From Phytophthora colocasiae (lineage: Eukaryota; Oomycota; Peronosporomycetes; Peronosporales; Peronosporaceae): a DNA stretch of 64,000 nucleotides. How positions within the stretch are numbered: the first letter of the stretch is position 1; each line of letters starts with the position of its first letter. The position numbers were made by a program, and so were the translations under genes. Positions 44,205-54,120 of this stretch are shown one piece after another. Location of the stretch: NCBI GenBank assembly GCA_018806915.1, contig JAGKQI010000033.1:496001-560000 (forward strand), read 5' to 3'. Below the pieces are notes generated by a model. That model was not told where the DNA came from, made no database searches, and saw only the letters and a list, made by a program, of their open reading frames with translations.

Positions 44205-46788
44205 TCACTTCCGTCTACGCTCAGTCTTTTCACCTCGAAGTGAACGGAGAATTCGTTCTTGCTCTAGTTTTTCTTGGCTGATTTTATCTTCATTGTCCTG
44301 CAGTCGCTGTTGAAGTTGCTCACTTTCCTGCTGGAAATGAGCGCGGACTCGAATTGTTGCAGGGTCCATTTCCTGATACAGACGCGAGTGGTAAGCGTCC
44401 ACTTCAGCTCGAAGCTTCAATTGAAACTGAGTCAATAAAGCCTCACTGTCTTGATTTTGGTCCTCCACTCGTCGACCTTTGCAGTGGTTGGAAATCTCAT
44501 GGCGTTTCGAACAGAGCAACAAAAACTGAGGCAGAATGTGCGCGTGAATGACACCTCGACGAGCCATGTAGACGTGTCCACCTGATGGAGAAGCAGACCA
44601 CGAATCTCGACCTCCAAGTTCCAATTGTAAGAAAGCCGTTGGTGGGGGTGGTAGAGCTGATCCTCTTGGACTTGCAACACTGTGGAGCTCTTCCAAGGAG
44701 GAGAAACGAACGTTTTCGGGGTGGAACAGCTCGATCGTGTGTTGCATTCGTACTTGACACAGCAGCAAGTTGAAGCTCTCGACCAGGGGCTCGGACTCTT
44801 CCAGCGATGTCTGCGATGAACAATCATCATCCGATTCGTCGCTGAGAGGTTCCAACTTACCAATTGTTCCTGTGTAGAATTGCAGAGCTACGAGAGGGTT
44901 CGAGAAGAGGAAGATCCACTCACCCATTGAGCTTCTTGTGGTTTCGTTGTGGTCTGCAGCAGCCAACCCATTTTGAAGAAGTGAAACTACCTTGTCGTCA
45001 TCTGCAACCGTGTACAGATACAACTCACAGCCTTGAGAATCGCCAATTGATGCTTCTTTCTCGATTCGCCTTGTGTTTTCTTCAAATGCCGAAGATAAAT
45101 CATCGTGGAAAAAACGATAAATCTGCAGAAGGTGGACTTCTCGATCATCCTCACCATACACAACTTCTTGCTGCTGATTCGTCGGCCGTCGAAAATTGTC
45201 CGCAATAAATCGGTAGTCAGGCATGTGCTGAAGCAGTTGCTGAAACGCGATCTTCCTCGGAAACGAGTTCTGAAGTGTAGCGATTGTGAGCGCTTGGCTC
45301 TGCTCAGCCATGGCCTCCAGCTCCATGATTTCGTAGTCGCGCTCCTCTTCAGCTAGCTTTCTCTCTTCACGGTCATGTTGTTCCTTGATCCTAGCATAGA
45401 AATCTTGCTGGAGTTCGGTGATATTTTCTCGAAGTAACTGGGAGTTCTGTTCACGCAGTTGGAGTTGCCGACGTTTCTCTTCCTCAATCTGAGCTTGGCC
45501 AGCGGTGACACAAGCTTCAACACTGTTGAGAGATTCAATTAGCTCTTGCTGCAGGATTTGTGCGTTTGATGTGCCTCGTTCCTTTCGGGTAGCGATAGAA
45601 CGGAGCTCCTGCTGGTAAGCCAGAGTCAATTCGGCCAGTTGATCGCTAAATTCAATCGACTGCAGCAATATAGTAAGGGGTGAGAGTTCGCACAAGATAT
45701 CAATGCAGATAGAAATTACCTGTACCTGTGTGAAGAATTGATCTTCCGCGGTTAATCGCTCATCGCTAGCTACCAGAATTCCATCTAACTGACGCAACTA
45801 TCAGTCACAGTTAGCTCGCGAACTTCGTTTGCGTTATTGGAGTGCAGCTTGCGTACCTGTTTAAGGATTGTTATGGCGATGGGCCGGTAGTCTGGATGGC
45901 TAACGATCGGGTTCGACCCGAAATGTTCATCCGCAAACGTTAGTTGACGCAGTACGATGAGTTTACGAAGGTGGTCAAACTCGTCCACATCTCGGATGCG
46001 GTTATTTGCCAAGTTCAGCCTCTGTAGATTCACGAGCTCCGAGATGCCACCGTTAGACGCCTTTAATGTCTGAATTTTGTTATCCTGGCAAGTTGACAGT
46101 GCAAATTAGATCAGCACTTTACCGATGTAGGCTTAATTCTCAATCGTTTACCTGCAGCCATAGCTCTCGCAGATCCGAGCAGAATCCGAGATTGTCCACT
46201 ACCGTGAGGCAATTTTCATACAACCACAGGGTTTGCAGCTTCCGACAACTTGATTAATCGATCAGTTCGTGTTAATTGAGTTGTAAAACGCATCAGCATC
46301 GCACCTTTCAAGCCCTTCAATTCGACTAATGCGATTCTGTTGAAGATACAGATGACGCAATTCATACAGCGCTGATAACCCATTGATCTTGGAGATGTTC
46401 TGGTTGCTCAGGCACAAATGCACGAGCGTTGCACCCACTGGTTCGAAGCTAGAAATCTCAGTGAGATTGCAGTTTATCACTAATGATTCAAAGCAGTAAC
46501 CAGCAATTTACACTACATTAGCAACGAGTGATCAAGAAGTAGTAGGAGTCCAACGTACTTGTGAACTTGTACAAGTTGCTGCATTTTCGCAAAGCGTCAC
46601 GACCGATTCGCTCGAAATTGCCAAAGATCACTTCGATCTCCTCGATCTGATCGTGCTCGTTCTCGCCTGTAAGTTCAATCTGAGCACGGTATCAACGTGA
46701 GAGTGTTATTACAGTTGACTCAAAGTGAGTAGTAGTACGATTGAGGTGTACGATTGAGGTGGAGGTGAAGATGCCATCCTGCGCCATC
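44205..46788 (-). CDS. LRRC9-like leucine-rich-repeat coiled-coil protein (7 exons)
   Basis: Exons 46788-46753, 46679-46559, 46479-46305, 46248-46152, 46084-45857, 45788-45720 and 45659-44205 join with consistent phases to 726 aa. The first half holds SDS22-type LRRs (LVHLCLSNQNISKINGLSAL, YELRHLYLQQNRISRIEGLE, LQTLWLYENCL, LQRLNLANNRIRDVDEFDHL) closing with ILKQLDGILV. A long coiled coil follows. Then comes a segment (YRFFHDDLSSAFEENTRR...GEWIFLFSNPLVALQFY...LLLCQVRM) resembling the central part of LRRC9, whose fold looks PARP-like. The second LRR block of vertebrate LRRC9 is absent. LRRC9 is associated with ciliated organisms, which fits flagellate zoospores. The intron 45660-45719 is stopless and in frame, so it might be retained. 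Confidence 0.75.
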
Positions 46789-47703
46789 GACTTGTCTCGA
46801 GTATGACGCTTGAAGATCTGTGTCGAGATTTGGTTGATGTTGGATTTAATTATGCGGGTGGCGAGTCGCCGTTAACTATGTATCGATAGCGCGTTACATG
46901 AATCAAACCAGCTCAGTAGGTATCGTGAAAGCGAACTCGCGATACTGCCACAAGTTCCTTCAGCTGCAGTTCAAACAAGAACGAGACGTTCAGCTTTGAT
47001 TGTGGCGGCGTGCTAGGGCTTTCTGGCCACTAGATCATGGGAACCAAAGACACATCCGTTTGAGAAAGGTAGAAACCTGTTCAACCGACCGACATTAGGC
47101 CGAAGACATCCATGTATGAGTTGCTGCATGGAATAATGAGACCTGACAGTTGTTGCAACACCGTCCAAGTATCCACGGGGACGTTTATAGCTACAAGGGC
47201 GATGGAGATGCGCCTGACAACCCTGAGAGCTTTTTCCAGCCCGACGACACCTACACTGATGTGTGAGTATCTGCTGTAGTCTTTGAAGGCACATTGAGAT
47301 GAAGAACGACTCCAAGAAGAAGGCAAAGTGCAATTGGAATGGCAAAAGCAATGTTCAACAGGTGACCATCTTCAAAAAGGTTTTGCGACAAGCTGTCCAA
47401 GTAAACTTCGATCAAGCTTCCATGGATAACGCAAATCAGCTTCAGAAACGGGGTACAACATACCCTTTGTAAGACGATCTTGAGTTTAAACAATATAAAC
47501 TCATCAAATACCTTCATAATATAATATATCCTCATTGTCGGTTTCATAATTTCGAATTGTTTACATAAACTAAATGATACATACCGCCAATCGTCCCGAT
47601 TCTGCGCAAACGCTAAGTGTGCGCAAAGAACAAGCAGCCGCAAGCCAAAAGAACAAGCCGAGACTGGGCTCACTCGGCAAGGCAAAGCGAAGGAGAAGGA
47701 GCA
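46789..47703. other. divergent spacer with a possible decayed minus-strand frame
   Basis: About 0.9 kb between divergent genes. On the minus strand around 47081-47500 there are two overlapping frames with hydrophobic stretches (HLLNIAFAIPIALCLLLGVV and ISIALVAINVPVD) that could be a decayed membrane-protein fragment. No family is recognised and most of the spacer shows nothing. Confidence 0.3.
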
Positions 47704-48974
47704 GCATGGGGAATTCGTCGTCCAAGAAGCCCAGCGGCATCAGCATCCACCGCCGCCACTCGGCCAGCACGCGCGAGCTCGAGAAGTATACGCAGCCCAC
47801 AGGGTCCGTCCATGCACTTTTTTTCTTTGCCGTAAAACTTTCATCCTAAAAACTTTTTGAATGCGGAATCGCTCTATTATTTATTTACAGATTGTATCCG
47901 AGCTGTCCATGGGAACTGAAGACGGCGCGTCGACTCATTATGGAGTACAAACTGGCGCCGCGCTTCTTTGGCAAAGAGACCAAGGAAGGATGCTTCACGC
48001 TGGAGTGTCCGATCTGTTTCATGGTGAGAGAGAGAATGTCAGTGCGTTTGACACAAGCGTACTGACTTATCATAATTCTTTCTGTCAGTTTTACCCAGGC
48101 AGCCTCAACATGTCGAGCTGTTGCAACAAACCCATTTGCTCCGAGTGCTACCTGCAGATCCGACCGCCGCAGAAGCCCATTAGGTGCGTAACGACACTTT
48201 TTGACCCTGGGATTGAGATCTTTTGATTGACTTTTATGTCTGTAGCTGCCCATTTTGCAACCAGGAGTCTTTCAGTATCCGATACACGCAACCTTCTCAA
48301 GCAGAGCTGGCCTCCATCCGCTCCATGAAGGTACTGTTCCTGATTTCTTCACCAAGATGTCGTTATGCGGCCGTCACTCACTGGTTTATGTTACGTTGCA
48401 GAATCTGCGGTCTCCGCGTCGAAGCACCGCCATCGGCATCCCCAAGCAGCGTGCAGAGTCGATGCCTGCAGTCTCAAGCCCCCAGAGTGTGCACTATGCC
48501 TCAGTGGAGGACCGTCACCGCATTCGAGACTCGTTGCGCTCGCAGCTCAGTATCAGTAACCAGCCGGTGACCAACAGCCCGCACCCGAACTCCGTCGCGG
48601 CGCTCAATGATGCCGCGTCGCACCTCTTAGGGACGCCTGCGGACGCGGCACGTCTAGAAGAGCTGATGCTCTTGGAAGCTATTCGACGGTCGATGCAAGA
48701 TCTCCGCGTCGGAAAGGACGAGGGTGAGAGAGGAGGATCTCAGAGCAGTCAACACCCCACGCGCGGAAGTGGGGAAGACGGCGAGGACGACGACAGCGAT
48801 GCGGACTACGCTGACATTGCGCCGTTGAGCGCTTCGCAGATCACAGTCAGCGCTTCTGGAACGGTGCACTACTCGTCGAACACTGTCGTTGTGAACCGGA
48901 ACGCCGTCCGCACCAGTGATACGCCTCCTCCACGGTCATCTACTACGCAGAGCTGGGACCCGTATGAAGATTGA
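47704..48974 (+). CDS. SIP5/GW2-like RING-finger protein, putative E3 ubiquitin ligase (5 exons)
   Basis: Exons 47704-47813, 47891-48023, 48089-48183, 48246-48330 and 48402-48974 join in phase to 331 aa. The start MGNSSSKKP is a good N-myristoylation signal. The RING-like core reads CPICFMFYPGSLNMSSCC..PICSECYLQI..CPFC, the C5HC2-like spacing of fungal SIP5 and plant GW2/DA2 proteins, and spans exons 2-4. The preceding LYPSCPWELKTARRLI segment is also typical of SIP5. The C-terminal half is Ser/Asp-rich and disordered, with a short helix (EELMLLEAIRRSMQDLR) that could be a ubiquitin-interacting motif. Likely role: membrane-anchored ubiquitin ligase. Substrates unknown. Confidence 0.85.
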
Positions 48975-49313
48975 AAGCTTTGGCTGCTTCAAACCAATGG
49001 ACTGTGTGCAGACAGATCAGTGCCGTCAAGGGACAGAAGGCAAATCAATGGTGGACGTTGGTGCGTTTGTGTGGAGGCTGCGTGGGAACATTGTGACGGG
49101 GTGCGATAGCGACGACAAGATGTACGGCTACGAAGAGGAAAGCAGAAGAAAGAAGCGCAGACGAGTACGACGAACGGAAGGCGCTCGTTAAGTTATTTGG
49201 CGTCGCCATGCTCAGTTTATATAAATCTTTTTCTTTGAACGGTTTGCATCGGAACATCCTGCCGTGTTTCTGTTGCATATTTCCACCGACGATTGGCAAG
49301 GGAGGAGATTCTG
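48975..49313. other. spacer between the RING-protein and RBM48 genes
   Basis: 339 bp. A plus-strand frame runs through it but looks like 3' UTR (KKRRRVRR low complexity, no conserved motif). No feature is called. Confidence 0.5.
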
Positions 49314-49922
49314 ATGGTCGACCGTAGTGTGCGCGTCTTCACGATTGCGAATGAATCGCGCTTCGTGGTGGTACGCAACGTGCCGGCACTTGGAGTGATC
49401 GAGGAGCTGCTCAAGCGCCTTAGTCTGTATGGGAAGGTCTGCGAGTACCGACTGCTTGATCACGCGGACGACCGGGAGGCGGCGTTGCGGTTCGAGCATT
49501 CAGCTAATGACGAGAGTGAGTTCATAGATACCGTTTGGGTCGAGTACGAGACAGTAAATAACGCGCGTCATGCCAAGAACCGTGGGGTGCAGAAACCTTT
49601 CTACGGCAATCGATTGCAGATATGCTACGCGCCGCAGTACGAGTCTCGACAGGATACAGCAGACAAATTAGCACAAAGACGGCAACTTCTGCTGCGTCGT
49701 GCTCAACCTAATGTCCGCTATAGCGAGAGAAGACCAGCACCAGTTCCTCATCAGACACCAGCGCCGCGGAATGAACCTCGACCGCCACCGCTTCCCCCGG
49801 CCGACAATTCTGAGTTCATTGGTCCTCAACTGCCTTCAAAACCCCGACCGACACCTTCGCAAGCGATCAGGATACAACCAAGCTCTGAGCAACAGCACAG
49901 TACAAAACGTCGTCGTATATAA
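49314..49922 (+). CDS. RBM48: RBM48-like RNA-binding protein
   Basis: 202 aa from ATG 49314. The opening RVFTIANESRFVVVRNVPAL, then LLKRLSLYGKVCEYRLLD, and later FYGNRLQICYAPQYES follow the RRM of RBM48, whose hallmark is the C-terminal CYAPE/QYES stretch and the preceding VWVEY/AKN strand. The tail is Pro/Arg-rich and basic (STKRRRI end). In animals and plants RBM48 works with ARMC7 in splicing of minor (U12-type) introns; a splicing role here is inferred. It is convergent with SPC25, with 17 bp between stops. Confidence 0.85.
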   Translation: MVDRSVRVFTIANESRFVVVRNVPALGVIEELLKRLSLYGKVCEYRLLDHADDREAALRFEHSANDESEFIDTVWVEYETVNNARHAKNRGVQKPFYGNRLQICYAPQYESRQDTADKLAQRRQLLLRRAQPNVRYSERRPAPVPHQTPAPRNEPRPPPLPPADNSEFIGPQLPSKPRPTPSQAIRIQPSSEQQHSTKRRRI

Positions 49923-49939
49923 AGGTTGGTAAAACACAT

Positions 49940-50803
49940 CTACACGAGCTGCTTGAACTGGCGCCGCATGGAGCGGATGAACAGCGCTAAGTCTCCAAAT
50001 TCGTTGAGTTCCGCCACCAGTTCGTTCAGTGAAGCGATCTCCTCGTTACAGGCGTCAACTACAGCAACAGAAAACAATCAGTAACTCTTCCAGAACAAGG
50101 AATTACACGTAAAAACTCACCAATGTATCGGTCTGTGATCGGATCAATCGTAATACGGAATGTGAACTCACGACTCGGATTCTTTGCATCTATCTGCGTG
50201 AACCGCACCACGATGCGATTCGCTACAGTCCATCAAAGTGTCAGACTCAGCTCTAATAATCTCAACATTTGACACCAACCTACCTTCTGCGTGCTCAAAG
50301 AAGAGTCCGAGTCGCTGATACATAACGAGTCCCTGCTTGAGCTCCTGCAGTTGCTGTTCCTGCGTCGTCCGCTGCTTCTGCGAGTCCGATAGCAATTGCT
50401 TGAGCTTGGCGTCTTCCTCCACGGTCTTCTCGAACAATTGCTTCACTACAGGCTCACGTCGGCTTTTCTCAGCCTGCAGGACATTAATTTCCGTCTGACT
50501 GGCGCTTAGCTCTCGTTCCTTGGTGTGCGTGTCGACCGACAGCTTCTGGTACTCGAGTTGCAGCAATTCACGCTTGCGCTGAGCTTCCTCCGACGCGCGT
50601 GCGTGTTCCTGCGACTGCAGCTGATCCGCACGCCTCTCCTCCAGCACCTGCGTCTTCTGTAACTCCACCCACGCTTCCAACTCCTCACGCGTCCTCAGAT
50701 TCAGCTGTACTAGCTCATCTGTGTCGAGTGGCGGAGGCAGCTTGGCATGTATAGTTTCCTGCATTATTGACTGCATTCTGTGAACAGGCCTCCCCAACTG
50801 CAT
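49940..50803 (-). CDS. SPC25: kinetochore protein SPC25
   Basis: Exons 50803-50284, 50222-50121 and 50058-49940 join in phase (introns 61 and 62 bp) to 246 aa. A long coiled coil (residues about 25-160, Q/E/K/R-rich heptads) leads into the globular Spc25 head. It opens MYQRLGLFFEHAE, continues with IVVRFTQIDAKNPSREFTF and ITIDPITDRYI, and ends FIRSMRRQFKQLV. It should be part of the NDC80 complex that links kinetochores to microtubules. In-frame ATGs at 50776 and 50764 are alternative starts. The 5' LTR of a gypsy element begins 128 bp upstream of the first ATG, so its promoter is largely LTR sequence. Confidence 0.9.
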
Positions 50804-50930
50804 GGTATTATGCTGTTTGTGAGTTCTTTATCTCAGATGGCGTATGGCAGGTAAACTCTACTAGAGCACACAAACTGAACGGCATACCGGTATACAAAAT
50901 GTTTTACTACTTAGGCCAAAGCTACAGGGC

Positions 50931-51760
50931 TGTAACAGGAGGACGCAGATGCTGGACACTCGCGAGACGGACAGACAGGGAGGACGCTTGAAGAACCGTG
51001 GGGTACGAACGACGAGCACGAAGAGCGGCAGCACCTGTGGGAGAAGTCTCAGTGGTCCAGGTACTGACGAATGTTCGTGGCGCGAGCCAATGAACGCCGT
51101 GGCCTTCTACGAGTACATGTACTCGAGCGAACGAGTGAACGAGGCGGTGATGAGGCAGTGGAACGAGGAGGTCTCCAGTCAGCTGCAGACTACTGGATAC
51201 GATGGACGAGACCGCCGGGACCTTGAAGAACGGGGACCAGCGAAGGAGCTAGAGAGAGCTCACTGGCGAATTTGACGGCTTGGCAGAAAGCAGAGGAACG
51301 GAGACTATCGAACTTGACGGCTTGGAAGCAAGCCACACGGAACGAGGAACGGGGACGACAGGGCTTCGAGCGACGGTGACGGTAGCGCGTACTGAGCGGG
51401 CAACGGGTGAGGCTGGACGGCGGAGAAGCAGGCGGCAGTAACGGACAGTACTTCGGTGAGTGCTTCCAGGGGAGCTGCGGGCACTACTTCGCGTCGTCTG
51501 GACGTCTCGACGGTGTCGGCGGGCTTACACGAGCTGCACGGAGCTAGAGCTAGAAGACTTGGTCGAAAGACGAGGTGTTAGACGATAGAAGAATTGTCTA
51601 TTAATAAATAGGGCCTAGCAGCTAAGCTACGGGTCCGGCGCAGCAACACGTGGTTGCTGTAGGCCAGCGAGAGAGTTTCGTGAAGTGAACGGGACGCAAG
51701 GAAGCCAAGAGCTATACGATTTGCTCAACGTGCCGGGCAAGATAATAGACGCACGCTACA
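50931..51760 (+). repeat. gypsy copy 2 5' LTR
   Basis: 830 bp with an AATAAA at 51603-51608. A TGG begins immediately after it (51761), as expected for a primer-binding site pairing with a tRNA CCA end. The rest of the primer site (TGGTGGTCATACAGGGGCAA) was not matched to a tRNA. Confidence 0.93.
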
Positions 51761-54120
51761 TGGTGGTCATACAGGGGCAACTTCAGAGAATGACGAGACA
51801 AGCGACAAGTTCGAGGACGGTACTAACGGCGAAAACGAAGAGAACTTCAGGGACACGACGTCTGCGTTCACGAAGTAGCACGGAAAAGAAGAACGAGGAT
51901 AACGAAGCGAGTAATGATCAGCCCGAACCGGACGATGAGGAAGAGAAGGCGGCGCACGTTCCGTCCATCCTAACGGCGAGTAACCAGGCGTCTGCTGGCG
52001 ATAACGAAGAAGACGTAGGCAGAGAACCGCCTAGAGAAGTAGATCCGGCGGTGTTCGATGAAGAAGAAGATCGGCGTGCCCCAGCAGAACCAGATCGGCA
52101 GAACGAGGCCATCGGACCACGGGAACGAGGAAGTGCTCCAGCAGGAAGAACGCCAAGTGACATCGGTGACGCGGATGGAATGGGTCTTCAAGAGCTGGGC
52201 GAGGCGCTGATGAAGATGTACAATCGGGTGTGCCTACTCCAGCGTGAACATGTAGTCGGTCAAGAAGCACAGCAACGCGGTGTCGACGAAGGACGCGTAG
52301 CAGAGGAGCAACGACAAGATGAGGAAGTCGAACAAGACGAGTATGGACGAGACGTGAGACCTCGGTACAAAGATGACGATCAAGATGACGAAAACGAACA
52401 ACATCACTTGGACGATGACGAGGACGTTCCCCGACGAGAGGTACACCGCCGACAAGCTGCTGGGCGACACGACCGAGACCGACGAAGAGAGCACCGGAAG
52501 CGACGTTCGCGCAGCGCTGTTATACATCGTGGCGAACGACGAGAACGCCAAAGGCGACAACCTGCACCACAACGAGTACGGCGAGGAAGCGAACCTTCGG
52601 ACGGCAGTAGCTCTGAAAATTCTGGACGAGACCGTGGACGACGGCGTGGTGGACCTCCTGACGGCGACGGTAGTAGCAGCGACGACAGTTCGGCAACGGA
52701 AAGTAGTAGCGACTCCAGCGACGATGATGACCGTCGACGATCACGAAGCGTACACCGAGAACACGGACGACGTGGAGAGCGCCGAGAACGCCGCAATGGT
52801 CACGAACAACGCGAAGAACGGGAACAGAGAAGGCGACAGGGGCGACACGAACAACGAGAACGGGAAGAGCGACGCCGACGATCCACGCAGCGAAGCATCA
52901 AGGACTTGGAACTGCCCATCTTCACACCCGAAGCAGGAATTTCGGTCTCGACGTGGATTGATCGTATTGATCTGGCGTTGGAAGGTGCTCGAGAGTCTGG
53001 ACGAGGTGACTGGTCGGACAGGGCTCTGTATTTTATCTTGGGCAACAAGTTGGCTGAGAATGCAGCACGATGGTGGGTGAACCGGGATCGCCGAACTCCA
53101 GCAAGAGAACGCACGTGGACACACCTGAAGCGAGGACTGTTGCAGCGGTACGCACCTCCGCAGAACTTGGAAGATGCTGAGTGGAGAGTGAATACCAGAA
53201 TGATGATGGCCGGTGAATCGTATGCGGACTATGCCGCAGGATTGCGTGAAGCAGCAGATAGAAATCCAGTGGAAGAGCGGGTGTTTCTCGCGCAATTCTA
53301 CAGAAACCTGGATAGGACGACGCGCCAGTTGGTCAAGCAGCCGCCAGTGCCGAGGACGCTGGAGAAGGCGGTGAAGAAGGCTACGAAACTAAGCGACCCG
53401 TTGGAAAATGTGGCGCGCGGGATGCACAACATCGGACAGACATTTCCTGCCGCACACGCAACGCACCTGGTACAAGTGAACGGACCGAGTGGGACGACTG
53501 TAATGATTCCAGGCGTGGGTGGTGTGAACGTTCCGGGAGAAGCAACTGCCGCTACGACAGAGGCAGGAGGCAGAGCGACGGCCGATGCAGCGGAGCAACT
53601 GGTACTGTTCACAAATCCACAAGGTGTATACAATCGACTGACGGGGATGATCCAGAAAATACCAGGGCGACGATGGAACGGGAGGTTCTGGGAGCCTAAG
53701 CCGGCGAGCAAGCCACGCGCGAGGAAAAGCGGGACGAATGACACGAAACCACCGGCGAAAAGAGCGAAGACGCAAACAGCTGAGCCTAACGAGGGAGAGG
53801 CAGACGACCAGCAGAAGCCGGCGAAGACGAAGGCAGCAGTGAAGCAGGCTGGCACGACAGAAGGTCGCCGTGGGGAAATGCAGACGGCCCAACGAGAGAA
53901 CACCGGAGGAAGTAACAATCGGACGTGTCGGCGTTGTGGAGGTACCGGGCATTGGGCGATGCAGTGTCCAAATGAACCACGTTGCTTCGCGTGCAATCGT
54001 GTGGGCCATTTCGCGAGAATGTGTACAGACAGCGAAGCCAAGGCTAGGAACGACGCATACATGAAGACGCGAGAGACCAAGGCGGCTACCAAGCAGGAAA
54101 ACGAGCAGCGGACGACGTAG
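51760..54120 (+). CDS. gypsy copy 2 Gag
   Basis: 786 aa if started at ATG 51760, whose A is the last LTR base and whose TG is the start of the primer-binding site. A downstream in-frame ATG at 51790 is an alternative. The N-terminal third is Asp/Glu/Arg-rich and disordered. A retrotransposon Gag domain follows (ELPIFTPEAGISVSTWIDRI ... AARWWVNRDRRT ... RMMMAGESYADYAAGLREAA). Two CCHC zinc knuckles close it (CRRCGGTGHWAMQC and CFACNRVGHFARMC). The stop is TAG 54118-54120. The Pol frame is open from 54048 in the -1 frame, a 70-nt overlap. Confidence 0.9.
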   Translation: MVVIQGQLQRMTRQATSSRTVLTAKTKRTSGTRRLRSRSSTEKKNEDNEASNDQPEPDDEEEKAAHVPSILTASNQASAGDNEEDVGREPPREVDPAVFDEEEDRRAPAEPDRQNEAIGPRERGSAPAGRTPSDIGDADGMGLQELGEALMKMYNRVCLLQREHVVGQEAQQRGVDEGRVAEEQRQDEEVEQDEYGRDVRPRYKDDDQDDENEQHHLDDDEDVPRREVHRRQAAGRHDRDRRREHRKRRSRSAVIHRGERRERQRRQPAPQRVRRGSEPSDGSSSENSGRDRGRRRGGPPDGDGSSSDDSSATESSSDSSDDDDRRRSRSVHREHGRRGERRERRNGHEQREEREQRRRQGRHEQREREERRRRSTQRSIKDLELPIFTPEAGISVSTWIDRIDLALEGARESGRGDWSDRALYFILGNKLAENAARWWVNRDRRTPARERTWTHLKRGLLQRYAPPQNLEDAEWRVNTRMMMAGESYADYAAGLREAADRNPVEERVFLAQFYRNLDRTTRQLVKQPPVPRTLEKAVKKATKLSDPLENVARGMHNIGQTFPAAHATHLVQVNGPSGTTVMIPGVGGVNVPGEATAATTEAGGRATADAAEQLVLFTNPQGVYNRLTGMIQKIPGRRWNGRFWEPKPASKPRARKSGTNDTKPPAKRAKTQTAEPNEGEADDQQKPAKTKAAVKQAGTTEGRRGEMQTAQRENTGGSNNRTCRRCGGTGHWAMQCPNEPRCFACNRVGHFARMCTDSEAKARNDAYMKTRETKAATKQENEQRTT

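Noticed and set aside
44810..44860. GTAAGT...CGCAG segment in the LRRC9-like gene as an intron
   Set aside because: Splicing 50 bp would shift the frame into a low-quality sequence, while the unspliced frame stays protein-like.
48916..49191. 91-codon plus-strand frame between the RING gene and RBM48
   Set aside because: It starts inside the RING gene in another frame and ends in KKRRRVRR low complexity; probably 3' UTR.
52373..53080. 235-codon overlapping frame inside Gag
   Set aside because: It arises from the low-complexity Arg/Asp-rich Gag region in an alternative frame; no motif, and its end lies inside the conserved Gag domain.
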